Below, in pieces: positions 1 to 11,024 of a stretch of DNA of 64,000 bases. The notes below the pieces were generated by a model. That model had not been told where the DNA came from and ran no database searches. It was given only the letters and a program-made list of their open reading frames with translations. How positions within the stretch are numbered: the first letter of the stretch is position 1; each line of letters opens with the position of its first letter. A program made the position numbers and the translations under genes. This DNA is from Phoronis australis (taxonomy: Eukaryota > Phoronida > Phoronidae), in assembly GCA_002633005.1 (NCBI GenBank), contig NMRA01000374.1, forward strand, positions 120,724 to 184,723, in the 5' to 3' direction.

Positions 1-816
1 GTGGTGCTTAAAAACAATGATAAGAGTCTGATTTGTTGGCTAATTTTGCCGTTGGTTGTATGGAATCGTACCTCAAAAGTCTCGCTTAATTGTTGAACAA
101 ATAATAACAATATGAAAACGAAGCAATGAAATTAGGCTTCAATCGATTCGATAATAACAAAACTTGATCAGAACCTGGGAGTAATATACATAGGGAGTTT
201 TGATATTGGTCCTAGTCAGAACTCAGTCTATCAGGCAGCCGCAAATTCTCAGTGCAAACCCTCGCGGCTAGTTTCGGGGTCGCATACGCTCTTTCACGGT
301 GCTACGAAACTTTTCAGTATAGGTGGCGCTGTGTCAGAGGATAGGGGTGGCAAGCTCTAATAAAATAATTCATAGGTCACGTGCAGGAGTTGGCATTCCA
401 GCGCTAGAGTTCTATGATTAACAAAGTTTGTGCTTCGTTCAAGCAAACAGAAATTCGGATACGTACTTTCAACGCACTAATGGGGATGTTTTGTAAACAG
501 CTCGTTAGAAAGTGTACCAGAGAGACTCCGGAACTGCACCCCAATTAAAAGTGAACCACTTCGCGGACGACGCATTACACGAATAAGGGGAACTTATTTA
601 CCGTACTTGTAATAACCAGTAAAGAATGACAGTAGACTACCACCCTAAGATAATATGCGAATTCATAAATGACACCCCATTAAAGATCAAAATCAGGTGC
701 AGGTAAAACAAGTGTCGACTGCAGTAGACTAGGGGAGGGGGGGGGGTTACATTCACATTTGTCGTTAGTCGGCCACTTTCTATTACGAGGCCTCCGTCGG
801 CATACCTGTTAATGGT

Positions 817-1217
817 TAATACACTTTTGAGTTGTATGCATGGGGGCATGTGACAACATGGTTGAATTCAGTCAGGATCTTTAATTTTAAGTAATGGGTA
901 GGTCGAGTTCCTGGCCGGAATCCCACGCGTACATAATCGGTGATCGCGTAGTCTACGGGCATGAAAACAATTCTCTCCTGGCGTACGTGATAAGTTTTCT
1001 GACGCAATAAATCCTGGTTGCCAATTGTTTTTGATTCTACAGAGATTTCAATTTCTGAATAGAAAATGTGTGTTCTGGATTTTTCCGCTTCAGCTAGTGC
1101 ACAGCACGGTGTTTTTACTATCCTGTGGAGGCTCCACTGCAACGAACCACTTCTGGTATAATCTTCCGTAAATGACGTTCGTATTTTGCACATTTCTTCG
1201 GGGTAACAGTTTTCCAA
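817..1217 (-). CDS. Unrecognised open frame (about 133 codons)
   Basis: A continuous - strand frame of about 400 bp is closed upstream by TAG at 1221-1223. The first ATG (ATGTGC) lies a few codons inside it. I do not recognise a domain. The predicted protein is mixed hydrophilic, with no signal peptide or membrane segment. Codon use looks plausible for coding DNA, but no convincing splice sites or partner exons were found. It lies 140 bp left of a TIR element. It could be an exon of an unknown gene, a transposon relic, or a chance frame. Confidence 0.22.
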
Positions 1218-1354
1218 GAGCTACATATTCATTGGACAACTTTCTGTTTGGTATTCGGTTTTATTTTCTTTCTCAGGTAGTCCTTGAGCTCATGCTCTGA
1301 ATGTTTCGAAAACGCAACTCTTTCTTTACGCAGATAAGTTTTCTGCCCGTGGGC

Positions 1355-2217
1355 TATGGCGTGTTATGTGTTGCAAAATTCAATGTTCAAAAAAATTAGG
1401 TTTGATGTAATTATATGTATTGGATATCTTATATTTATGTTTGATCTTCTTATATTTATATTTGATCTTATATTCAATGTTATGTACATTTATGTTTCAT
1501 AAGATTATATGTATTCAATGTCCATTGCTATTGTATTCAATGTTTTGAAAATTTCTGTTCGATGTTTTCCGGTTACATTCGATAATGGAACTCTGGGTAA
1601 ATTGAAACGACGGCTGCGATTGGTCAGCTGTGTTGAGACGTTATTTACCCGAGCGTCCTCCTTCGGCATAGAGAGACGATTGTTGTTTGCCTTGGAGACT
1701 GCAGACGTTGGCTGTCCCGGCCCATATGGCGGTGATCGGGCCAATGAGGTCGCAACATGAATATTCAGCGGCCCTTCTACGGCCGATACAAGGGAAAATA
1801 GGCATCTATCTGTTGCATAGCATCACTAACCACCTCTGAATTGCCTGAACTGAATTCGTGTTCACAAATATCAATGAAATGGGCTAAATTGTCGAAAAAA
1901 TGAGGAAGCAACTCTTCTTCGGTAGCCGCCATTTATTTAATTCCAGGAACCAATCAGGGACGTCGTTTCATAATACCCATAATTCCGTTATTGAACGTAT
2001 CAAAAGAAACATCGAACACATAAAACGAAACATCGAACATATAAAATGAAACATCGAACATATTTACTAAGTTATCGCACATAAGCATTTTCATTATGGA
2101 ATACAAATATTTTGACATCAAATGTACATCAAATATAAATGTAAGGTATCGAATACACATAATTACATTAAACCTAATTTTTTGAACATTGAATTTCGCA
2201 ACACATAACACGCCATA
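1355..2217. mobile_element. 863-bp TIR DNA transposon with 6-bp target duplication GTGGGC
   Basis: Both ends carry long inverted repeats of roughly 150 bp, starting TATGGCGTGTTATGTGTTGC on the left and mirrored with few mismatches on the right. Directly outside lie identical GTGGGC hexamers at 1349-1354 and 2218-2223, read as the target-site duplication. No transposase frame is visible, so it should be non-autonomous. A 6-bp duplication with long TIRs is unusual; Polinton-type (6 bp) and Dada-type (6-7 bp) elements are candidates, but the TIR ends do not settle the family. Confidence 0.8.
2005..2064. repeat. Short tandem repeat, about 22-bp unit, inside the TIR element
   Basis: Three near-identical copies of GAAACATCGAACAYATAAAA follow each other here. 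They make the repeated FDVSFY-type peptide of the - strand frame at 1954-2211, which is therefore a repeat artefact and not a protein. Confidence 0.7.
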
Positions 2218-2296
2218 GTGGGCACCGACTCGCTGAATTCATCAACTAAACATTTATTTTTGAAATTGCCCTCAAACATGTACTTTTTTAAAACAC

Positions 2297-2510
2297 CTGT
2301 TCACGAAAACAACAACGGATTTAAAACTTGACATGTTTCGGTGTCATTTATTAAACACCATCCTCAGAAGTCATAATACAGTGGCCACCTAGCTAGGCCC
2401 AGCAACAAGTAATGAAGCACAGATACAGTCAGTTACAGGGAGTGACAATGAACTATACCAACAATGACAACCTGTGGTGTTCACGAAAACAACAACGGAT
2501 TTAAAACATC
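2297..2510 (-). mobile_element. Penelope-like element 3' tail flanked by 29-bp direct repeats
   Basis: The segment is the reverse complement of the 3' untranslated tail of the Penelope-like element at 37567-38530 (shared CTTCATTACTTGTTGCTGGG and GACACCGAAACATGTCAA motifs on the - strand). A 29-bp sequence beginning GTTCACGAAAACAACAACGG occurs exactly at 2299-2327 and again at 2479-2507, each copy containing the terminal part of the element. Penelope elements often end in partial tandem copies (pLTR-like), and this is the simplest reading: a severely 5'-truncated copy with the end of a tandem neighbour. Confidence 0.75.
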
Positions 2511-3119
2511 GTGTTGACCATAGTCGTCAGTGTAGAAAAGCGAAATTAACAAATTTGTACACACTGCTCAAAGTACTTTTGTGGACATACGGAAACGCCA
2601 ACGTCTCTGTCTTACAACGCTGCGTGTGCTTGGCATTTCTGATAAAACGCTCTCATGCTGGAAACTTTTTTAAGACTGAGCACCGCTTCAAAAATTGTAT
2701 TTTTCTTACAGCTGAGCACAGAAGAATTATTCTGCGATTTTAAGACTGAAACGGAAGCAAATCTCGAGTGGTGACTCATTAGAATGTGCAAAACTCGGGG
2801 AGGAGGGGGGGNGCGATACAAGCATGATTTTTTTATTTTCGTGCCGAACATTTAGTTGCCACTTCTCATTCAGCGTCACTTACAACCTAAGGTGACCAGA
2901 TCATAGTTACGCTATAAATCACCAGACGCTTTGCTTCTCAAAAGTGCACTTTGACGTATTTTCTGTCATTTTTTGCCATCGCAATAGCTTTACCAAAGAT
3001 TCACGCACATATGCCGCGTAGAGACTAATACCTCTTAACCACGTATTCACATCTTCCCGTTCACAACTGTTTTATTTTACATAACTTGTACATACCACAA
3101 TATTAGCCTCGAGTGACAG
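2511..3119. other. Geneless stretch
   Basis: I see no supported gene here. It holds a G-run with one undetermined base at 2812. The open frames on both strands overlap and look like chance. Confidence 0.5.
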
Positions 3120-3256
3120 ATACAACCGTGTAATAACCCATAAAGTTATCTCACTAGTGAGATAACATTTTGGCGGGAAACCGAAGCCGGATTCGAACCC
3201 GGGCCTCAAGAGTTTGGAGTCGCCGACTTTACCACTGCACCACTCAGCGACTGACG
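3120..3256 (-). mobile_element. tRNA-derived SINE
   Basis: On the - strand there is an internal pol III promoter: box A TGGTGCAGTGG (plus-strand 3232-3242) and box B GGTTCGAATCC (3189-3199), spaced as in a tRNA. The 5' end GTCGCTGAGTGG does not pair with the sequence after box B (CTTCGGTTTCCC), so no acceptor stem forms and a functional tRNA is unlikely. A non-tRNA body follows, including the palindrome TTATCTCACTAGTGAGATAA. This is the usual architecture of a tRNA-headed SINE. Confidence 0.72.
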
Positions 3257-3702
3257 TCATCGAACGTGCGATAATTCTTCAAAATCCACTCGGGCTCTAG
3301 ATAACTGGGCATAACGACTTCGCCATGTAGTAATCTATTTATGTTGTTGACAGAAAATATTTATTTTTGGAACAACTTGAACGACCAACTGGTAGCGGAC
3401 TACGTGTACATGTAACTAGCCCAGATTTTAACGTCACCGATACATGAAAACGGAATGCGCAAAGCTACAATTGGCTGTAGCCTCAACAGTGGTCTTTCCG
3501 TGTTTGATGTCACCGTCTTAGTTCGTGGAAATCGTAACCATAGCATGATTTCGAAGTTAGAGCCATCGAAGTCCGTGGGTTTAGGGCATACTGGACCGTG
3601 AATTTCGCGTCTGTACTGCAAGGGTCAATATTATGAAAATAAAATCCCCGGAGGGGTAGCTCTTTGGGATGTAACAACTCACTCACTAATCCATCATCAT
3701 GG

Positions 3703-3870
3703 GTGCTGGTCGGCTGACGGCCGGTCGGCTGAAGGGTCGGCTGAAGGGTCGGCTGAAGGGTCGGCTGGGGAGCCGCCTTATGAGTCGGCACTGCGGGTGG
3801 CTGCCGGTCCGCTAATTTTTAGCCGACCGGTCGGCTAATTTGCTGACCGGTCGACGGCCAGTCGTCGACC
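3703..3870. repeat. GC-rich 12-bp tandem repeat (GGTCGGCTGAAG) and related GTCGGCTAA motifs
   Basis: About four units of GGTCGGCTGAAG run from 3722 to 3770. They continue into related palindrome-rich sequence (GCCGACCGGTCGGC) up to about 3870. The overlapping - strand PTLQPTLQPT frame is a consequence of this repeat. Confidence 0.8.
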
Positions 3871-4336
3871 AATTTCCGACCGGGCGGACAAAAATTCGTG
3901 ATGTGTGCTGTACGCTACCGAATAAGGCAATGTCTACCCACCAAATAAATCAGAGACCGACTGTTACCGAACGTCTCCCGCGAACCTCGGCGAAAAAATC
4001 CTGAAAGCCAACAACACGGGCCGGTCTATACTAGCAAAGTGGCCGAGATCAAAATGATTAAGAAGGTGATTTTATAGTGGTTTTTAACGTCATTAGACTA
4101 CTTGTGTCTGCAGAAAACCATTTTCAAGAAATTACCTGAGCTAGCAAACCCGAGAACACTCCTTGGCGCAGTCCGACGCCGTATATACTGGCGTTGGTAA
4201 AATGAGGTTGGGTGCCTGGGAATTTCCTGTAAAACGGTCAAGCGGTCTACAATGATGATTTCTGCTGCCAACAGGATCGAATTTTCTCGGTGTCTACTTG
4301 CAGCTAAGTTCATTGAAGCATTCTCATTTCTACAAG

Positions 4337-4790
4337 ATTAGCTTCTAATTGTCAAAATATCATCCGTCAATCAGTCCCCTTTCATAGATACATAAACATG
4401 TAAATCAGAAACCAACAATCAAATCCACGTTTACCTTGATTTAATGGCTTCATCTCTTTTGATCCCCTGTTGGTGAGTTTGAACAACAAAACTTGTTCCG
4501 GAGTCAAAAAGCAACGTGTTTATTGACATTTGAATTGTGAGTAAATTTTTGGGAAGTATTCAAATTTCATCAATGTCTTTATTATAGATAGGCAAAAAGC
4601 GTCTAGGTGCACTTTAGTATTTGAGAATCTGGTTATAGACTTTTTCCATATCCAGGCTTCAACTAAATCCCCTGAATATCCGTCGTTTCTTAAAAGATTA
4701 GCTTCTAATTGCCAAAAATCATCTATTAACTTGTCGGTTTTCGTAGATACATAAGCATGTAAATCAGAAACCAACGAATTCATTAATCAA
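4337..4790. repeat. Local direct duplication (about 90 bp, two copies)
   Basis: The sequence at 4337-4420 (GATTAGCTTCTAATTG ... GTAAATCAGAAACCAAC) recurs at about 4697-4790 with moderate divergence. The right copy covers the 5' end of the - strand frame at 4520-4783. Confidence 0.7.
4520..4783 (-). CDS. Unrecognised 87-aa open frame
   Basis: The frame runs from ATG at 4783 to TAA with even amino-acid composition (MNSLVSDLHAYVSTK at the N terminus) and no low-complexity bias. The family is not recognised. The first 30 codons are partly duplicated at 4337-4420, where the frame is broken by a stop, so the source may be a duplicated exon or transposon fragment. No signal peptide or membrane segment is seen. 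Confidence 0.25.
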   Translation of the reverse strand: MNSLVSDLHAYVSTKTDKLIDDFWQLEANLLRNDGYSGDLVEAWIWKKSITRFSNTKVHLDAFCLSIIKTLMKFEYFPKIYSQFKCQ

Positions 4791-5353
4791 AACGGAAATC
4801 AATGTTGTAAGCAATGTTCGCAGCCATGTCCTCAGATTTTTGGGAGATTGGGCATTCATGGTAAGGTGTATTTTTGCTCATTTCCTAGGTACCTATAACA
4901 GTTCACGTGTTTAACTTGAACTCCCCAAAAATCTTAAATGTTTGTTTATTATTGGGAGTATTATTGTGAGTACACTCGTTCACCTATACAGCAGTGTTTT
5001 CTACATGTGGGAATTCCTTACACACAACTCATAGTAACCACTTTCAAAAGAGATACTATTGTTGTGATACTATGGGAAATAGTAAAATTATTTTATAATT
5101 ACATTATTTTTGGCCATAGTACGATTAGAAAACGGACAATCTTTTTTCTCATTTCACCGCATGGATGTGGCTTGAATGGTAATCGACACTTGCAGCCGAT
5201 TTCATAAAGGTGGTTTAACAAAACCGGATTTAAGACTTAAACCTGGTCTAACCTAAATATGGTCTAATTTTAGACCTAACTCACATTTCACCAACACAGT
5301 TTAAATGTCTGAAAATCTGGTTTTGTTAGACCATAGCTGGTTTAGTAAAACCA

Positions 5354-5507
5354 GCCTTCCGTTCAGTAACGCTAGGACCTCGCTAAAAAGCAAGACTTCG
5401 CGAGATTACGTGAGATATTGCCGTGTATTTCAAATGAGAACACGTGACCTTGACTAGATTTTAGCTAGGTCCTAGCGTAGGTCCTAGCGTCTACTGAACG
5501 CACGCCC
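5354..5507. mobile_element. CTAGGACCT MITE, copy 1 (about 154 bp)
   Basis: The terminal inverted repeats read CGTTCAGTAACGCTAGGACC on the left and TAGCGTCTACTGAACG on the right. A nearly identical second copy lies at 60023-60175 in unrelated surroundings, which confirms it as a mobile unit. It is inserted within the larger TIR element at 5186-6833. Confidence 0.85.
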
Positions 5508-5951
5508 GGTTTAAAGTATCCGAGCCACCCTACTGTGTTGATCCGGATTAACCCAACAAAGCAACTATTGAAGTGTTTCAATGAAACCTTGATCACGTGG
5601 GTACACAATGGCACACAGCAGTAGAATCAGTGCAGACACTTGCAAAAAAGGGCTAAAAGCTTTTCTCACGAGGAAAATTGTTCCCTCCCATAACTGATCA
5701 GATAAAAAGCCAATGTCATAGTCGAGAACAAGAAAACTGGTGCCAAATCAAGTCAACGTCAGCAGGAGGCTTGGAGAGATATTGATCCAGAATAAAGGCC
5801 AGAAAGAAAATTTCATCACTGAAAAATTGTGCCCAGAAAAACGGCAAACAGCACACGTACACACATTAAAGTACTTGGTCACGATTAACCGCAACATAGT
5901 AAAAGAAAATGCACACATTTATTTCTGTGTCATTTAACTTTTTTGCGGCCA

Positions 5952-6105
5952 AAGGGCGGCGTAGCACAGGGGTGGATCCAGGATTTTGAGTTTTGGGGGG
6001 CCAGGGCAGAGTATTAACTATGATTTTGCCCGTCAGACATTCGCACCCCCGAACTGCCAAATGCAATCTGGGATAATTTTAGGGGGGAACATGGCCCCCC
6101 ACAAA
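5952..6105 (-). mobile_element. GGATCC MITE-like repeat, copy
   Basis: It shares, in reverse orientation, the order GGGGGCCA..., CCCCCTAAAATT, CAGTTCGGG.TGCGAA, CTCAAAATCCTGGATCC with the repeats at 18788-19082 and 42551-42843. A partial relative lies at 29535-29600. It is non-coding. Confidence 0.7.
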
Positions 6106-6833
6106 ATTCACCAGTGGGGCAACCTTAAATCGGGGACCAATTGAGATGGAACTCGGTCAGAATAATCATTAGATGCCTTTTTAGACATACGCGTAGCGCT
6201 TGCGACGATGACGCTTTCCTCGAATCGTCATATTCTGAGGAATCTGAAGGATACCCTTCAGTACGAACTGGTCTAAATATACGTATACTTGGGCGGATCC
6301 AGGGGCTCCAGCGGGCCCGACCCCCTTTTTCCTGTAATTTAGTTATATCAAATCTATAATTTTCAAATTGTTGACGCAAAACCTTCCTTTTAAAAATCCT
6401 TGATGCGCCCCCTCCCCTTTAAAAATTCTTGATCTCCTTTGTCACGTTTTATCTTCTGTCGTCCTGAAACTAAATATTGAAGATAGTCCGGTCCCCCTCG
6501 AAAACTTCGTCGTAAATGCAAACCACAGCATCATCCAATTGCACCTATATCGTACAAGTCTGCCCTATTTAATAGTATTAAACCTGGGTCTGACCAAGTC
6601 TAAAGTTAAAACTGGTGTAAGATCTTAATACAGGTATAAGTAATTTATACCTCGTTGGTGAAATGATAACTGACTTATTCCAGGTCTAAACCGGAGTTCA
6701 ACCAGGTTTTACTAGACCACTGCTCTAGAAGTTAAACCCCTTCATAAAACTCAGATTATCTTTTTATCTGGTCTAACTACAGTTTAAACCAGGTTTAACT
6801 TTAAACCATCTTTATGAAATCGGCTGCAAGTGT

Positions 6834-7753
6834 TTTCTCTCCAAAAATTGGTCCATATAGGTCTTTCTGCCATTCTTGTTGGAAGACGGTTGCCAAAGTG
6901 TCGTTAAATGTCCGGTTGCGCTTGCCAGGAGTTTTTCAACAAGACATTTTGGGTGTGAAAATTATGTTACAGTATTTTATAGAAAGAAGTTACATTTGGT
7001 CTTAAAAATTAGTCCTTAAACAGGCGTGTTTAAGTACATGTAACTTTGTAATTCTGAAGTATTTACCTATAACTACTGATATCTATAGTACTTTACTCAA
7101 TCCGTGAAATTTCAATAAATTAAAAAGTTTACCTTGTAAAAGAACCTAATCCAGCTCTTCGTTTTACCGACAGCGTATTTTATTTGCCAATTGCCCCACT
7201 CTTTGCGGACTGTTCCACTTTTTGATTTTTTGCGCCATTCTGTCACACCATCTAAAAGTCTTGACGCACGGCCAAATTTACATACTTATATACTTTTGTA
7301 ATTTCCCACGCGACATAGGCATATTTTCCAACTCAACTAAAAACGGGACTGTTTCGAAATCTCACTTTACTACACTAGCTGCTGTCTTAAGTATCACATA
7401 ATGGGAGTGTTTTTTGACAGTTCCTGGTATTCCAAAGTTATATATTAGCGTTATCAGCTATTTTCAAAAATGCTTACTATTCGCCATCATCCATTTGGCA
7501 CTCAGTGTGACGCTATTGCTGATTTATGCAAGGAGGGAGTTCAGTAGACGCGAAAGTATTACCGACACTCAAAAATCCCCCAGGAACTGCAAACTAAAGA
7601 ACATGATCACTCCACCTTCCTTATCGAAACTGTCCCATGATTTAACCGGGGTCTTCCTTATTTAATATTGAACCTCGGTAGCACGTTTTCCGTTACGCAA
7701 AATTGGTTAAATACACGACAATCTTTATTCCATTCCGTTCGTATCCTCAGAAC
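6834..7753. other. Geneless stretch between the TIR element and the Gypsy LTR
   Basis: I see no supported gene. The frames at 6814-7005 and 7414-7665 have no recognisable domain or splice context. Confidence 0.5.
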
Positions 7754-7918
7754 TGTTATGTTATTGGATAAGGTGCGATTACTTCATAATCAGACGATAT
7801 AAGTCATAGTAAAATTCTATTGTCTTAACACATTAACATCATACAGGAAAAAGAGCTGCATTATGGATCAGGCCCAATGGAACTAAAGCTAACAGGTCTT
7901 AGTAATAAATATTACGAA
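7754..7918 (-). repeat. Gypsy 3' LTR (about 165 bp)
   Basis: The plus-strand sequence starts TGTTATGTTATTGG and runs to about 7918, where a pyrimidine run (minus-strand AAAAGGGGGAG, 7921-7931) marks the polypurine tract. The inner 110 bp match a remnant at 21561-21676, which ends more cleanly in ATGACA. The exact right border is uncertain by a few bases. Confidence 0.8.
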
Positions 7919-8049
7919 GTCTCCCCCTTTTGAAGACACACAGAGTTACGAAGCTTGTGTAAAAAAGTCTAATGTCCTTTAAACTACGACGGCAAATGTT
8001 CCGTGTAACACTTAATGTGTTTTAAAACTAATTAAACAAAATGTTCCGT

Positions 8050-9203
8050 TCACAAGTCCATCCGCTGAGGTTTCCGCACATCACGTCCAGTTCGGGTAGT
8101 CTCAGGAGTATTGGTAGGAGTTTCGTCAGGGATATTTGGCTCTTGTGGCATCGATATGTCGAGTTCGGTCTGCTGGTCAATACTGAGCTGTTCTGAAGTT
8201 GCGACGGAAGGCTTCTCGGTTGGTTGCCACCTTGTATGATCGGGGTGTGGCTTCCTGACTGATAACCTTTCCAGGTTCCCACATCTTGTTAGCTGTACTG
8301 AGCAGGCGTATGTTGTCGTTCGGATATAGTGGGGGTAACTGTTTTGAACCTGAGAAGTTGCGCTTCTGTGCCTCTTGGCGCATTGGAGTTCTTCATTGGT
8401 CTTGCCGTTTTCCTTCGTAGGCAAAGTAGGTAGCATGGTGCGATACTTTCTGCTGTTGAGTAGTTCACTTGGAGAAGGTCTGGAGTTTTGTGGTCAATCG
8501 GCGTTGATCGCAGGAACAGTAATGCCAAGTGGGGATCGCTGCCTATTCGAAGGCCTTGGTGAACAGATTCTTGACTGTCTGCACCATTCTTTCGATGAGC
8601 CCGTTCGCTTGAGGAAACATCTGTGATGTCGAAAGATGTTCCAATTCGTACACTTACGCGAACTGTTTGAACTCGTACGATGAGAACTGTGGTCCTTTGT
8701 CTGAGACGATCTTCTCGGGGAGACCGTGTTCATCAAATATAGTCTTCAAGCGATTGATGATTGATGACATAACCGGACGTAGTTGAGTGCAGTCTTCATA
8801 CGACGTGAAACTTGCTGCACACATCAGCGACTAAGAGTCCTTCTGCTGCCAGTAGAATAGGTCTATACAAAGTGTGTGCCACGGTCTGGGTGGAATGTCT
8901 AGTGGTAACAGAGGTTCTTTGGCGTTTGCACTCTGGTGAGCTTGGCACTATGCACAATTGGACACAATGGCGTCGATGTTCTTGTTGACATCATCCCAGA
9001 ATACTGACGCTCGGGCTCGTAGTCGGCACTTCTCGATTCCTTGATGGGCATATTGGATCTGCTTGAGCACTGTTTGGCGTAGTTGATCGTGGCATGACTA
9101 TACGTCTTCTTTTGACGATGATGCCATCTTCAACTCCCAACTCGTCTCTCAAGTTCCAGTATCCATGCAGAGTGGCGGGGCATTCATCTATGGCAATCAT
9201 GTT
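8050..9203 (-). pseudogene. Gypsy integrase, frameshifted
   Basis: Reading the - strand across frames gives, in order, a degraded HHCC region, a DDE core (PWHTLCIDLFYWQQ, then the region around plus-strand 8600-8720), and a C-terminal part containing SDPHLALLFLRSTPIDHKTP (about 8430-8530). It ends in GRDVRKPQRMDL near 8050. These are typical Gypsy integrase motifs; integrase inserts element cDNA into the host genome. Several frameshifts and stops split it into five or more pieces, so no intact protein is possible. Confidence 0.85.
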
Positions 9204-9762
9204 TTATAGCACCATCATCTCAGGGTCCTTCGCCGTCTCATTGCGAATCTGAGTTAAACGAGTATGAATGATGTTCAGTTGGAGTTGTATTTCTTGTACA
9301 TTTATGTCGAATCCTGGGATTGTGTCTGCAGCACATGGGTCTATGCGTGATAGGGCATCTGCTAGTGGAACGTCCTTCTTGCCTACATACACTAAGTTGA
9401 AGTCGTACTTCTGGGCCCTTAGCAGCATACGGACAAGACGGGGCGATGCGTCTGAGACATGTTTCTCCGTAATGGATTCTTGCGGCTTGTGGTCAGAGTT
9501 TACTTGGACATGTCTGTCATTCATATACGTAATGGTGGAAGGCTTCTAGACCAAACACGACCGCCAGATATTCTTTCTCAATATTGGAATAACTTGATTC
9601 GATACTCGATTGGTCCTCTTTCCTGGACAATTGCGGCTCCTAGACGTTTGGATGAGGCGTAGACTTGTACTACTAATGGTTTCGAGTTTTCATAGCACTG
9701 CAGTGTTTCTGGATTGGTAATTAGGGCTTTGACTTGAGCTACTGTCATCTGGTGCTCTGTGA
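9204..9762 (-). pseudogene. Gypsy RNase H domain, frameshifted
   Basis: Two - strand frames cover the RNase H-like region that removes RNA from the RNA-DNA hybrid during reverse transcription. The first holds VYASSKRLGAAIVQERGPIEY (degraded VDASxxGLGAVL, with D replaced by Y-A). The second holds NSDHKPQESI and YVGKKDVPLADALSRI, the classic DHKPL and ADxLSR motifs. A frameshift lies between them near 9525-9578. Confidence 0.88.
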
Positions 9763-9764
9763 CC

Positions 9765-10170
9765 GGTTGCATGAAACAGTCCCAAATAGGGACTCAACTG
9801 CGGCCCCTAAGTCTTTTTGCACATTTTTGTCTTTATGGACGTACAGGTGCAATATTTTGCTATCATTTCACCTTGATTATGAGCTCCTCTTTGATTAATG
9901 GATTTTTCTAATAACTATAAACTGAGCCCACAGATCATTGAAAATAAATAGGGTCTCAGTCCTTAAATTGGGGATGTTGCATGAAAAGACCCCTAATATT
10001 GACAATTCAACGTAGAGCTCACTCTCGATTTGTATCAAAGTCAAAAGTTGACTTAGTAATGAAACTAAAACAATACAAGACAGGACAATCGATGTTTTCA
10101 CAAGTCCAAAAATACGCAGTAGATTTAGGGACCTTAGTTGAATCCCTATTTGGGACTGTTTCATGCAACC
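9765..10170. mobile_element. 406-bp MITE nested in the Gypsy pol gene
   Basis: The ends are inverted repeats starting GGTTGCATGAAACAGTCCCA, matching in about 34 of 35 bases. The insertion falls between the RT end (FIWEPV) and the RNase H start (VTEHQ) of the Gypsy element, so it post-dates it. A one-ended relative lies at about 36610-36780. The target duplication is unclear because CCGG at both ends could belong to either. Confidence 0.88.
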
Positions 10171-10172
10171 GG

Positions 10173-10990
10173 CCACAGGTTCCCAGATGAACTCGTTCTT
10201 TTTCTTGATCAGGTCCAACAGTGGTGTGGCTATCAACGCTAACGTGGGAGTGAACTGGCTCAAGAACTGAGTCGTGCCGAGGAAGGTCTGAAGACTTTCG
10301 AGACTTTGTGAATTTTCCATACAGGCGATGGCTTCAGTCTTGCGTGGATCTGGGCGTATGCCATAACGACCGATGATGTGACCGAAAAACGGGATTTCGC
10401 TACACCATATGTGACATTTATTAGCATTGAACTTGATTCCTGTCTGCCGAGCGCGGTCCATGAGAGCATCTAGGTTCACGCCATGGTCACTTCCGTCAGC
10501 CTTCTTTCCGTAGACAATAATGTCGTCCACAACATCTGTAATACCTGTGAGGTCGCCAAATGTTTCATCAACCTTTCGCTGGAACAAGTCTTGCGGGCAG
10601 TTCGGACCAAATGGCAGGCGGAGAAATCTTCTTCTTCCGTAAATGTAGTTGAACGCCGTATATGTGAACTCTCATCACCCAGCTTGATGTTCCAGTACCG
10701 AGAGAATGCGTCAATGATGGAGAAATATTTGGCACCATTGAGCTTGAGCAGTACATCTTACAGAGGTGCCGTGTAATGACGAGGTCTTTTTATGGCTTTG
10801 TTGAGGTCTTTTGATCGAAACAAAGACGTAGTGAACCATTCAATTTGGTGACCCATACCAAGGTATCCACTCAATTAGTTGGGCCATCCTCCTCGGATAT
10901 TAGGCCTTGAGACTCAAGTTTCTCTAGCTCAGCTTTCACTGGCTCACAGAGTGCTTCAGGGATGATTCTCGCGGGCTGAACAACAGGGGA
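10173..10990 (-). pseudogene. Gypsy reverse transcriptase, frameshifted
   Basis: The reverse transcriptase copies element RNA into DNA. From the N terminus, the - strand shows KAELEKLESQGLISEEDGPT, VWVTKLNGSLRLCFD, LLKLNGAKYFSIIDAF, then after a frameshift the catalytic VVDDIIVYG, GIKFNANKCHIW, FFGHIIGRYGI and the connection FLGTTQFLSQFTPTLA. All are standard Ty3/Gypsy landmarks. Stops (for example within the DxxVWV region and the first catalytic block) and at least two frameshifts inactivate it. Confidence 0.92.
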
Positions 10991-11024
10991 AAGAGTAGGG
11001 TCGAAAGTGATGTGTGCCTCTCCT

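Larger units (their letters stand above)
5186..6833. mobile_element. 1.65-kb long-TIR element with nested insertions
   Basis: The ends carry the inverted repeat ACACTTGCAGCCGATTTCAT at 5186 and its mirror ending at 6833, continuing inward with GGTTTAA-rich sequence on both sides. No transposase is visible. The middle is loaded with secondary insertions: a CTAGGACC MITE (5354-5507), a GGATCC MITE (5952-6105) and another GGATCC-type fragment near 6290. The target duplication is not resolved. Confidence 0.75.

Noticed and set aside
2474-2743. An 89-codon + strand gene starting in the 29-bp repeat
   Set aside because: The frame begins in a retroelement tail and runs into unrelated sequence; no domain.
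3189-3256. A tRNA gene on the - strand
   Set aside because: Box A and box B are present but the acceptor stem cannot form and a non-tRNA body follows, so it is a SINE head.
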